From: Pseudozyma flocculosa PF-1
Lineage: Eukaryota > Basidiomycota > Ustilaginomycetes > Ustilaginales > Ustilaginaceae
Assembly (NCBI RefSeq): GCF_000417875.1
Contig: NW_006920889.1
Span: 216,780-280,779 of the forward strand
Length of the DNA: 64,000 nucleotides
Reading direction: 5' to 3'
A program made the translations under genes and the position numbers. Positions 44,501 to 54,767 of this stretch are shown here, piece after piece; positions within the stretch are counted from its first letter, which is position 1, and each line of letters opens with the position of its first letter. A model generated the notes under the pieces. The model was given only the letters and a program-made list of their open reading frames with translations. It had not been told where the DNA came from and searched no databases.

Positions 44501-46625
44501 TCGTGCTTTGCCCTGGCCTCTGTCTCCCTGGCCTGTTTGACGACACCTCGTCGGCCTGGCTGCTCGCCGCTCGCCGCTCGCCGCACGCCGTCCGCTCTCC
44601 CGCTCCTGCTCCTGCGTCTGCTCGTGCAGCTGCCACCCGAGTTAGCCTTAGCCTCTGTTGTATCTCTTTGGGGCAGCACTCAAGAAGGTCAATCCTCACA
44701 CCCGCCCTCGCCCTCGCCCCTTCTCATCCCTCTCTTCTCGACCTTCCTTCTGGTCCTCATCACCGACGCCGCTCCTCCATCCCTGTTCAGGCCAGCTTTC
44801 TCTTCGCCGTCCTGCCTCTCGCCCCCTAAGCAGCAACACGACCACCACCGCCACCGTCACCATCACCACTACAACAACGACCATCAAGTCGACCACGACG
44901 GCCACGGTCGCAGTCCTCCCACAACATCCGTCATCACCACCATTTTCCAATCAGCATCAGCGACCGCTGTGCTAGCGGCAGCGGCCGAAGCGGCGCCCAG
45001 TGCAGCTCAACCTCAGTCACCGCACATCCTCTCCGGACAAAGCCTGGCAGGAACCATTGCATTCGCTGCAATCATCCAGCCCAAATCCCGCCAGCGCCCC
45101 TCATCCTCACCCACCCACCTCGATCGCATCGCAGCCAGCGCCGCCCACAGGCCATCTGCATCCGCCCGGACCCCCCCGCACCACGACGCAGCAACACACG
45201 CTAGCACTCCGAGGTGCACCAGCGCCTGCCAACGCGTCGCCAGTCATCCACTTGCCGTGCATCGGCACCGCGCCATCTCCACCTCGTCTCTCGCCTCGGC
45301 GCCAATCTCATCACTGCCTTCGCAGCGGCCTTCGCCTCTCATCCGGCCCTTGCGTCGACTCCCGTCATCGCTAGTCCTCACAAGCGCAGCACAGCTTCGA
45401 CGTTTTGCCCTGCTGCTCCCGTCCCTACTTCGGTCCTGCCAGAGTCTTCATCAGCTCTCCGTCCATCCGGTCTTGCTTCTGCCTCTGTCCAGGCCTTGAC
45501 TTTGCTGGCCAACACACTCTGGGGCGCCTCAACCCACCTGCTAGCCATTGCGTTTCTGCACCGGCTCTGCGACCAGCTCTCTACCTATTGTCCAAGCCCG
45601 CCTCCCGATTGGGCCGAGCTCGCTGCGTAGGACCCCCACCTCCGACCTTCGCCAGGCTCAAGCTGGACCAAGCCAGCTCGTCTTGCTTGCCTTCGCCTTG
45701 GGACGCTCGACACATATCGTCTTGCCACCCCTGCTACAGCACACCAGCCGACAGCTATCTCGGACACAGGGCAAACGCTCCGCTAGCTCAATCCGTCCGT
45801 GCCGCTATCCGCCCTCTTTGCCTGTCGTTGCTTCCGATCCACCTTGCTGCCTGCCGGTCTCCTCCGCCAGCAGCACTCAGGTAGCTGCCAGACCAGGGCG
45901 TCTCGGCTGTTCACCTCGGCCTGAGTCTTCTACGTCGCAGAATCCTCCTTGACCCTCCATTTCAGAGAGGTCACCGCGTGGAACCCGCCCAGCCATCCTC
46001 GGAACGCATCGCCAACCTTGCCGCCTATCTTGTGACAAGGCACACGCAGCACCAACATCACAACAACCCCGACCCGGAGCGCCGGCGACTGCTTCCGCTG
46101 TCGGCGCCGTCGTGCAGCTCTGCTCCTTGCTGCCGCTAGAGCTTTCGCTTGGCCACTCCGCGACAGTCAGCCCACGGACCTCGGCCTACCCGCGCTCTGC
46201 CCACCGAAGTCCACGCATCACGGCTGTGCTCTTGCCAGTGCAGCTCCAGGAAAAGCGCCACGCTCGAGCGGACCACTCCGAGAAGCGCATCGCGATCAGG
46301 CACGCCGCGACTGAGGGGCAAGGCCAGGTCGCCATCTCACGCATCTAAGTCGTCGCACAGGTGTGCGCCTCCTCTTCTCCCCGCCACTGCACGTGCGTGA
46401 CACGCCTCTGTGCCGAAGCTCGGCCGGCTGGACATTCGCCGAATCCGCTCTGCGACAAGGGACAGGCACGGCGCAATACACGCCTCCGAACATAGGCTAT
46501 CTCGCTCTTGAGTCCAAGCGGCCGCGCGACTTGAGACGGGCCTGATCGAAAGGGCTGGATCGGACCGGCAGAAGCACCACGCTACGGGACCATCGGGGAA
46601 ACTCGGGTTGGCACAGCTGGTCAAG
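41534..46625. other. 5.1-kb intergenic region upstream of GPA3
   Basis: No gene could be supported. Open frames of 250-400 codons (42403-43167, 43549-44679, 44291-45499) are compositionally biased, overlap on opposite strands and contain no domain. Simple repeats are frequent: GCTT tetramers at 43681-43707, AAGCAC/AAGCGC hexamers at about 43975-44010, CTCGCC hexamers at about 44293-44345 and an AGGCC array at about 44430-44457. From about 44600 the plus strand becomes pyrimidine-rich, which may be a long GPA3 leader. Confidence 0.45.
43681..43707. repeat. GCTT tetranucleotide microsatellite
   Basis: Six to seven consecutive TTGC/GCTT units in a spacer. It is unlikely to have coding relevance. 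Confidence 0.85.
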
Positions 46626-48211
46626 ATGGGCAACTGCCTCTCGTCCAACGAGCAGAAGGAGGCCAAGGATCGGAGCGTGGCCATCGACAAGCAGATCGAG
46701 GAGGACAGCCGCAAGTACAAGAAGGAATGCAAGATCCTGCTTTTAGGTGAGTATCGATTGCCACGTTCTGTCCGATCGTCGGTGAAGGGGTCGACCTCGG
46801 ACGAAGCCGTCACGCACCGCGCTTGGCTCGAAGACAGCCGCGGCCAGCGACTGCCGTCCAGTCCAGCGACCTTCTCTTGCTGACCGCACCGGTCTCGCCG
46901 CCTCGTTTCGCCCCGCCATCCTCGTCGCTGCCTTCATGTGCTCGCGCGCGCGCGCTCGCTCATCCCGCAGGCTCCGGCGAGTCGGGCAAGTCGACGATCG
47001 TCAAGCAGATGAAAATCATCCACCAGAATGGCTACACGACCGATGAGCTGATGCTCTTCCGGCTGACGGTCATCAAGAATGTGGTCGACTCGGCGCAGGC
47101 GATTGTGCTGGCGCTGCGCAAGTTCAAGATGGAGCCCGAGATGCCCGAGAACCGCGAGAGCGCCGACGCCATCCTCCAGTACCGGGTCGACGCGGACCCG
47201 GGCACGTCGCTCGACCCGACGATGGCCAAGCGGGTCGAGTCGCTGTGGCACGACCCCATCATCGCGGCCGTCATGGAACGGAGCTCGGAATTCTACCTCA
47301 TGGACAGCGCCAGCTACTTCTTCGACAACGTGACGCGGATCGGGCAGCCAGACTATGTGCCCAACGAAAACGACGTGCTGCGGGCGCGGTCCAAGACGAC
47401 GGGGATCAGCGAGACGCGGTTCAACATGGGGCAGCTCTCGATCCACCTGTTTGACGTGGGAGGGCAACGGTCGGAGCGGAAAAAGTGGATCCACTGCTTT
47501 GAGGCGGTGACGTCGATCATCTTCTGCGTGGCGCTGAGCGAGTACGACCAGGTGTTGCTCGAGGAGAGCGGGCAGAACCGGATGGCCGAGTCACTGGTCC
47601 TCTTTGAGAGCGTGGTCAACAGCCGTGAGTACCATCATCCATCGACCCGCGGCGTGGGAGCGATCGTCGGCTGGCCGCAGCGTCGACTGACATCGGGGCT
47701 TTTTGCCGCGTGCGCGCGCTCTCTCACCCCTTACTCTCCACCCCTCTAATCGTGTGCTGTCCTACCCACGTAGGCTGGTTCCTGCGGACGTCAATCATCC
47801 TCTTTCTCAACAAGATCGACATCTTTAAGCTCAAGATCCCGCGGCAACCGCTGTCCAAGTACTTTCCCGAGTACAGCGGCGGGCCCGACATCAACAAAGC
47901 GGCCAAGTACATCCTGTGGCGCTTTACGCAGACGAATCGGGCGCGGCTCAGCATCTACCCGCACCTGACGCAGGCGACGGACACGTCCAACATCCGGCTC
48001 GTCTTTGCCGCCGTCAAGGAGTGAGTCGTCGGCGGCGGCGAAATTCTCGCGCTGGCCTGCGCTTGCACCTCTGCTCGTTGTCGATCCGCATCCCCCTCTT
48101 TGCTGACATTCGGTGCGAACTGCGTCGTCCGTTTGGCCCTCCTCTGCCCGCTGCTGCGCCGTTGACAGAACGATTCTCACAAACGCACTCAAGGATAGCG
48201 GAATCTTATAG
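46626..48211 (+). CDS. GPA3: heterotrimeric G-protein alpha subunit, Gpa3 type
   Basis: Membrane-bound GTPase that, in smut fungi, signals to adenylate cyclase and PKA in mating and pathogenic development. Four exons, 46626..46746, 46971..47624, 47774..48020 and 48169..48211, give 354 residues, with introns of 224, 149 and 148 bases. Gly2 and Cys4 in MGNCLSS are sites for myristoylation and palmitoylation. GTP-binding motifs are GSGESGKST (split by intron 1), RSKTTGI (switch I), [12 protein letters not shown] (switch II) with Gln at residue 206, NKID, and TQATDTSN in place of the usual TCAT. Gln206 is the residue expected to catalyse GTP hydrolysis. The end KDSGIL lacks the Cys that pertussis toxin modifies in Gi proteins. 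The assignment to the Gpa3/cAMP class rather than pheromone-type Gpa1 rests on the N- and C-terminal signatures. Confidence 0.95.
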
Positions 48212-49384
48212 ACCATCCGGTCCACCCCTTAATCGACCGTCTGGCTCTCTAGAGGCCACCACCGGCAGGGTCATCGGCGATATCAGCGCCAGCGACCAGC
48301 GAACAGCAACCAACGAACGGCGACCAGCAACCAGCACCAGCACACTAGCGGCCCGCGGCCGGTCCTTGTCGGCCGGCGTGTGCATCTTAATTCCACGGCC
48401 GCATTACTTCTACCTTACTCTACCATACACCTGCTTGCCCATGCACTGCGACCACGCTCCCTGCTGTTCCCCTCTCTTCCTGCTCGCCATCGCTGTACCT
48501 GGTAGTCGTGGACTCGATGAGGTCCCGGCACGGCGGCACGGCGGCACGCTCGCTCTGCTACGCCACACGCGCGCACGCGCACACTTGTGCTCCCCTACAT
48601 GGTCACTCGTTTGGTATCTACTGCTCGGTCGATGGAGGGGTGTCGTATGGATGACTGCGGCGATGCCGTCCGTGTGCCTGCCTGACTGTCCGAGGGATTG
48701 GTCGCGCATGTGGTCCGCCGCCGGATGCGCATCGCCCGCAACCGCCACCTCTTCTTGTTCCGACACGGCGACACCCAGTCTGGTCGTTGCTGCGCTCAAA
48801 CGCAACGACCCAAGGCCATACGCACGATCGAGATTGCCATGTCGGGCCGGAGAAGGATGAGTCGTGGCAGCGTCGGCAGGCCGCCCTGGATGGAGGACGC
48901 CGCTTATCGCGACGAGGCGAACGACGGTCCGCCTTTTCGACGGTCGCGGCCAAAGCTCGTCGGTTCGTTATCGGATCACGGCGAATCTGCTCGCCGAGGG
49001 CGAGGGCGAGGGCGAGGACGAGGGCCGCGAGGGAAATTTCGCCGAGACGAGCCAGAAGGGGGCGGGCGACAAACGAGCCACCCACCGGGCCCTACCTCTC
49101 TCAGGCGGGCCCTGGCCTGCTTGCTTGCTTGTCGATGGACGCCTGGCCTGGCCTGGCCTAGCCTAGCCTCGCTGCCTGCTTGCTGCTTGCCAGCCTGCCC
49201 CCCGCGCGGCATGGGCAGCGAGGGCGGAAACTTTGGGCCCCCGCAGCTTCCCACCCTGGACCTGGTCTGTGCTTGCTGCCCGTATGGTGGAGGCCAGGCA
49301 GGGCAGGGCAGGCCAGGCCATGCATGCCGAGGTGCCTGCCTGACCTGCATCATCATCATCGTCTGCCTGCCGCTGGTGGAGCGC

Positions 49385-49385
<1 letters not shown>

Positions 49386-49416
<31 letters not shown>

Positions 49417-49417
49417 C
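49386..49417. repeat. CAGG tetranucleotide microsatellite
   Basis: About eight consecutive GGCA/CAGG units. It lies upstream of the GBE1 TATA-like box. Confidence 0.85.
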
Positions 49418-49676
49418 GTGTCCAACTTTTTTGGGCAGGGGAACCCGCCTGCCTCCCCGCGGCGCTGCATTGGGCAGAGAGGAGAGGCAGCCAGGCAGCC
49501 AAACCAGCCGAGCGAGCAGCGTCTTGGAAGTTTCGCGGACGGGCCATGCAGCATCAACGACGTCCCTCCCTGCTCGCCACTCGCCCCACCCACCACCAGC
49601 AGCAGCAGCAGCAGCAGCACCACGTACCGGGTGGCGCACACGAGCAAGCAGGAAAAAGTCGCCGGACTCGTCGTCG

Positions 49677-49683
49677 TATAAGG
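49677..49683 (+). promoter_or_regulatory. TATA-like box of GBE1
   Basis: TATAAGG on the plus strand, about 245 bases upstream of the GBE1 start codon. Core-promoter function is inferred from sequence and position only. Confidence 0.4.
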
Positions 49684-49923
49684 CTCGGCCAGCGTAGCGT
49701 AGCGTCGCTTCGCTTTCCACATCGCCCCTGGCTTCGACTTTGCCCACATACCCGCCCTGCGCACATCCTTTCGTGGCCTCGCCCTTCGATCCCGATCCAC
49801 TTGTCCTCACACCACCACCTTGACATCTTCGCACCTCGCCGCACTTTGATCTCTAGCTCGTCCCTCTCTTCCCGCTACCGACTCGCACGCAGAGCGACCA
49901 CCACCCCCACCACCACCACCATA

Positions 49924-52188
49924 ATGGCAGCAGCGGCGGCGTCCGACCCGGCCTTTGCACCGGCACCGCCACCCCACGACTACTCCAAGGCCAACGACGG
50001 CACCGGCGTCATCGCCCTTGACCCTTGGCTCGAACCTTTTGCTCCCGCCCTGCGCGAGCGATATGCCGTCTTCCGCGACTGGGCATCCAAGATCGAAGCC
50101 ACAGAGGGCGGCCTGATCAAGTTCTCCCAGTCCTACCGCAACATGGGCTTTCAGGTCGACCCAAAGACCCAGGCCGTCACCTACACCGAGTGGGCGCCCA
50201 ACGCCGTCGAGGCGGCCCTCATCGGCGACTTCAACAGCTGGGACCGCAACTCGCACAAGCTCGCAAAGGACTCGTTTGGCAAGTGGTCCATCACCATCCC
50301 TCCCGCCTCGCCCGGCAAGTGCGCCATCCCGCACGACTCCAAGATTAAGATCTCGATGGTGCTCCCGGACGGCGAGCGCATCGAGCGCCTGCCCGCCTGG
50401 ATCAAGCGCGTCACCCAGGACCTCGACGTGTCGCCCGTCTACGACGCCCGCTTCTGGAACCCGCCGCAGGACCAGGTGTACAAGTTCAAGCACCCCAAGC
50501 CGCCCAAGCCCGCCAACCTCAAGGTCTACGAGGCCCACGTCGGCATCGCCACGCCCGAGCCCCGCGTCGGACAGTTCAAGGAGTTCACCAAGAACCTCCT
50601 CCCGCGCATCAAGGAGCTCGGCTACAACACCATCCAGCTGATGGCGATCCAGGAGCACGCCTACTACGCCTCGTTCGGCTACCAGGTCACCAACTTTTTC
50701 GCCGCCAGCAGCCGCTACGGCAACCCCGAGGACCTCAAGGAGCTCATCGACGTGGCCCACTCGCTCGGCATCACGGTGCTCCTCGACATTGTCCACTCGC
50801 ACGCCTGCAAAAACGTCCTCGACGGCCTCAACATGTTTGACGGCACCGACCACCTCTACTTCCACGAGGGCGCCAAGGGCCGCCACGAGCTGTGGGACTC
50901 GCGCCTGTTCAACTATGGCAGCCACGAGGTGCTCCGCTTCCTGCTCAGCAACTGCCTCTTCTGGCTCGACGAGTACGGCTTCGACGGCTTCCGCTTCGAC
51001 GGCGTCACCAGCATCCTCTATACCCACCACGGCATCGGCACCGGCTTCTCGGGCGGCTACCACGAGTACTTTGGCCCCAACGTCGACACCGAGGGCGTCG
51101 TCTACCTCATGCTCGCCAACCAGATGATCCACCAGGCCTACCCGGACGCCATCACCATCGCCGAAGACGTATCGGGCATGCCCGCCCTCTGCCGCCCCGT
51201 CGCCGAGGGCGGCGTCGGCTTCGATTACCGTCTCAGCATGGCGGTGCCCGACATGTGGATCAAGCTGCTCAAGGAGAAGCAGGACGAGGAGTGGGACTTT
51301 GGCAACATCTGCTTCACGCTCACCAACCGTCGCCACCAGGAAAAGTCGATCGCCTACGTCGAGTCGCACGACCAGGCTCTCGTCGGCGACAAGACCATTG
51401 CCTTCTGGCTCATGGACAAGGAGATGTACACAAACATGTCGGACCTCACCGAGCGGACGCCCGTCATCGACCGCGGCCTCTCGCTGCACAAGCTGATCCG
51501 CCTCATCACCCACGCCCTCGGCGGCGAGGGATACCTCAACTTTATCGGCAACGAGTTTGGCCACCCCGAGTGGCTCGACTTCCCGCGCGAGGGCAACGGC
51601 AACAGCTTCCAGCACGCGCGGCGCCAGTTTAACCTCGTCGACGACCACCTGCTGCGCTACAGGTACCTCTACGAGTTTGACAAGGCCATGAACAATGCCG
51701 AGGGCAAGTACAAGTGGCTCGGCGCGCCGCAGGCCTACATCTCGTGAGTGGCGCCGATACGGAAGGGCGGCACGGGCAGGCGGAGGCATTCTGCTGCCCG
51801 CAGCGGCGGACCGACTGATGACGATGACGACGGCGGCTGACCTTCGCAGACTTGATTTGTCCTTTCGCCGCGATCCCTATCTCGCCTTCCACCTTGATGC
51901 AGGCTCAAGAACGAGTCGGACCGCGTCGTCGTCTTTGAGCGTGCCGACCTGCTCTTCATCTTCAACTTCCACCCGACCAACTCGTACACCGACTACCGAG
52001 TCGGCGTCGAGCTGCCAGGCAAGTACAAGGTGCTGCTCGACAGCGACGAGAAGCGCTTTGGCGGCCACGACCGCGTCGACCACTCGGTCGAGTACTTTAC
52101 CACCGACATGCCCTGGAACGGCCGCGCCAACTTCCTCCAGGTCTACCTGCCCACCCGCACCTGCCTCGTCCTCGAGCGGCAGCAGTGA
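49924..52188 (+). CDS. GLC3: 1,4-alpha-glucan (glycogen) branching enzyme
   Basis: Cytosolic GH13 enzyme that makes alpha-1,6 branches in glycogen. Two exons, 49924..51743 and 51903..52188, with a 159-base intron, give 701 residues, the same size as human GBE1. The N-terminal CBM48-type module is seen around [19 protein letters not shown] (about residues 86-104). The catalytic barrel carries [20 protein letters not shown] with the nucleophile Asp359, TIAEDVSG with the acid/base Glu414, and YVESHDQA with the third acid Asp483. [20 protein letters not shown] is also a diagnostic phrase. The second exon carries the C-terminal beta domain ([20 protein letters not shown]). The joint between the exons restores the family phrase [11 protein letters not shown]. 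All catalytic residues are intact. Confidence 0.96.
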
Positions 52189-52821
52189 GGCGAGAAAGGC
52201 CAAGGGGGACGCTCCGCCTCCGGATCTGGTCGGAAGATGCGGACGATTGCATCGGTCAAGGGCAACGTGCCGGCGCGGCTCTTGTTGTAAATATGCTTGG
52301 GGACGGCGGGTGCATTCCGCCCTCTCCCCCCGCTGTTGCTCTCTGCGATCGGAACTGAAAGGGGAAAACAAGTCTTTTGGCTTAAGTGATCGTCGGCATT
52401 GGACGCGGATGACGACGGCGCTGGAACCGAACGGCAGAAGGACAGACGACGTAATGGACTAGGGGATGAGTCGGCGGCGGTGCTGCCGTAGGAAGGGAAC
52501 GGGCGACGAGGACCGAGCGGGGCAGATAGACGAAGGAGGTGAGTACAGAAAAGGTCCATGCGAGATGCTGTGCGATGCTAAATACGTTGCGAGACTGGTG
52601 GGAGACGATGGGCGGAGGAGCGAGCGGCCTTGGCAGGGCCCCTGTACGGGGGTCGACACAAAGCAGCTGACGACGAGACGAGTCGCCCGGCTCCAACCTG
52701 ATGTGGGCCAAAGCGCGGCGAGGGCGGCCGAGGCAGACGCCCCGTGGTTGGATCGACCCGCTTCACTTGACCATGGCGTAGATGACGTCCTTCTTCTCCT
52801 CGTCCTGGCCCTCCTGGCCCT
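52189..52821. other. convergent spacer after GBE1
   Basis: This holds the 3' ends of GBE1 and the cysteine-rich gene. Positions 52760-52821 encode, in another frame, what looks like the ancestral C-terminus of the cysteine-rich protein (see findings). Nothing else was recognised. Confidence 0.45.
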
Positions 52822-52860
52822 TCAGCTCCTCGGCTCCTCCTGGCCCTTCAGCTCCTCGGC
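52810..52860. repeat. 25-base direct duplication at the 3' end of the cysteine-rich gene
   Basis: Positions 52810-52834 and 52836-52860 are identical (core TCCTGGCCCTTCAGCTCCTC) and offset by 26 bases. Because 26 is not a multiple of three, the second copy changes the reading frame. The first copy met by the minus-strand gene reads EELKGQE; the next is read out of frame and stops at 52822. Confidence 0.85.
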
Positions 52861-53616
52861 GTCGTTTTCAGCAGCTCCTCCGGCGGGGGCCGGATGGATC
52901 GGGGCGTCCTGGTCGACGGCGTTGCACTGACCGCCGTACTTTGTGCAGGCGCTGCAGAAGTCGTCGAAGCCGGCGCTGCACTCGCAGATGGTGTCGTTGC
53001 AGGGGCCGCACATCTTGGCCAGGTCGGTGTTGCTCAGCGAAAAGTCGGCGTCGTCGATGACGCACCTCTGCGTGTCCTTGGTGGCGCCGTTCTTGAGCAC
53101 CCACTGGTCGTAGCTGAGGTACTGGTTGGCCGGTGCCGGGTCACGGCGGGCGAGGTTGGGCTCCTCGCCGTCCGTCTTCTGCTGCGGCGACGACGGCGAC
53201 TGGGAGGCCTCGCCGCTGGTGTCGGGCGGGAAGAAGTGTGCCTGCGGGTCGACCTCGAAGCAGCGACGGTGGAAGTCGCTGGCCGAGACCGTCTGGCAAT
53301 CGCACTCGTATCCCCAGCAGCGGTCGCACACCTGTCCAAACACGCCGTCGACGAGGTCCGGGTGGGGCGGGTTGAAGACGCACCTGCTGCCGTCGTTGTT
53401 GGCGTAGACGTACGGCGAGTCTTCGCCCTCTTCGAAATACTGGTCCTCGGATCGGATCATCAGGTCGATGCCGCCCTGGGCCTCGCCGACATCGTGGCTG
53501 CTCGCGACGGGGCTGCGGGGCTGGATGGGTCGGAGGAAGGCGGCGTGGCTGCTGGCCGCGAAGAGACCGAGGCTGACCATGACCAGCATGGTGAGGCTGC
53601 GGGTGGACGAGCTCAT
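52822..53616 (-). CDS. secreted protein with two cysteine modules
   Basis: Function unknown. A single exon from the ATG at 53616 gives 264 residues. Residues 1-25 form a signal peptide (SLTMLVMVSLGLFAASSHA), so the product should enter the secretory route. Two cysteine modules share the spacing C-x17-C-x2-C-x4-C-x-C: one from CVFNPPHPDL to CWGYECDC, another from CVIDDADFSL to CNDTICEC, each followed by more cysteines. They are separated by a Pro/Ser/Gln linker that contains LARRD, a possible Kex2 site. No catalytic motif is visible. The C-terminal reading frame is altered by the duplication at 52810-52860; in the other phase it would end in KKDVIYAMVK. A small apoplastic or effector-like role is possible but not shown. 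Upstream, TATAAAG lies about 305 bases before the ATG. Confidence 0.75.
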   Translation of the reverse strand: MSSSTRSLTMLVMVSLGLFAASSHAAFLRPIQPRSPVASSHDVGEAQGGIDLMIRSEDQYFEEGEDSPYVYANNDGSRCVFNPPHPDLVDGVFGQVCDRCWGYECDCQTVSASDFHRRCFEVDPQAHFFPPDTSGEASQSPSSPQQKTDGEEPNLARRDPAPANQYLSYDQWVLKNGATKDTQRCVIDDADFSLSNTDLAKMCGPCNDTICECSAGFDDFCSACTKYGGQCNAVDQDAPIHPAPAGGAAENDAEELKGQEEPRS

Positions 53617-54767
53617 CCTGTCAGGCTTCGAACAGAGAGAGTAGGACGAGGTTGGGGTCAGCGTTGGCGGACGAGCAAAGGGAGTCGGCCCGGTCGTCTT
53701 GACACGCCGCTGAAGAAACGGTGGCGGCGTGCAAATGTTGGGATGCTCACCTTGCAAGACGGAGAAGTAGGGCGAAGCGAAGTTGATGACTTGAGCGATA
53801 CAGCAGCAGAGGGGACCGAAGACGAAGCGGAGGCAGAGAGGACGAGGCGTGGGTCAAGGACGTTGGGGCTGGTGGGGGCGGGGGCAAGGTCGACCTCCTC
53901 CTCAGCATGATCAGAGCCCCTCTTTATAGCCAGGACCGCGACCCACTCTTACCACCCTAGCCTCTTGCCCTCGCTCGTAGGTCGATTAGTCGAGTGAGAT
54001 CAGCGACCCGGTGAGGATCCAAGCTCCGAGATGAAAGGATTGATCTGCCTGGCCTACCTGGGCTTTTGATCCGGCCGACGGGCTGCTAGAGCCACGCTGT
54101 GCCGTTGCAATGACACGAATAGGGAGTCAGGCAATGGGGCGTATGTACTGCGCCCGAACCGTGACGCCCACCGCCGCCAACCCACATCTCGCTCCTCGAT
54201 CGCGCGCCGGGCAAGTCTCCCAACCAACGCTTCCCCCGGCTCGCCCACCGAGAACCTCTGCCTCTGTCTCGTCCGCGATGAGTTCGGCCCTGGCACACGC
54301 AAGCACCACTGCTGTACTACCACGTACGGTCGTCACTCGGGCCCACTATCGGTCAACCTTGCTTGCCCGCCCCTGACTATGGGCCAACTTGGCCCGAGAT
54401 GAGGTCAACCTCGGTTGCCCCACTCGTCTTCTGCCGCCCCGCACTCGTCGGGATCCCTAGGCACATCAACTCAACGCGGCGGCACCCCTCGTCGCACTCG
54501 ATCCCCTCGATGGCCCACCGGTCCTTTGTCCCGCATCTTGACCGGTGGCACAGCAACGGCGGCGGGACCCGCCACGCAACCACGGCAGGGTGGCGCAAAG
54601 GGGTGTCTCTGCCACGCAACCGGCACCGTCTACCGCGAGCACGACCCGAGGCATCCTCGCCGCCCATTCTCATTTCTCTGCTACAGGCCAGCAACGGCTA
54701 AGGCATCCAAGGACCAGCATGGCAATCGTCAGACTGTGTTGCTTGGGTGGTATGTCGACGTGCAACG
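53617..54767. other. spacer between the cysteine-rich gene and the unknown membrane protein
   Basis: No gene was supported. The promoter of the cysteine-rich gene lies in the left part, including a TATAAAG box. The right part is the 3' flank of the membrane-protein gene. Confidence 0.45.
53922..53928 (-). promoter_or_regulatory. TATA box of the cysteine-rich gene
   Basis: On the minus strand this reads TATAAAG, a canonical core-promoter sequence, about 305 bases before the start codon. A strong TATA box suggests regulated rather than constitutive expression; this is inference. Confidence 0.5.

Larger units (their letters stand above)
48212..49923. other. 1.7-kb spacer between GPA3 and GBE1
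   Basis: No gene was supported. A GGCGAG/GAGGGC hexamer tract lies at about 48995-49025, GGCCTGGCCTGGCCTAGCC near 49146-49164, and eight CAGG tetramers at 49386-49417. TATAAGG at 49677-49683 is a likely TATA box for GBE1, about 245 bases before its ATG. The GBE1 leader is C- and CA-rich. Confidence 0.5.

Noticed and set aside
43549..45499. Two long frames (376 and 402 codons) upstream of GPA3
   Set aside because: They run through microsatellites and pyrimidine-rich DNA and look like leader or spacer sequence.
49807..51789. A 660-codon frame antisense to the branching enzyme
   Set aside because: It is the shadow of strongly C-ending codons on the other strand; the branching enzyme itself is unmistakable.
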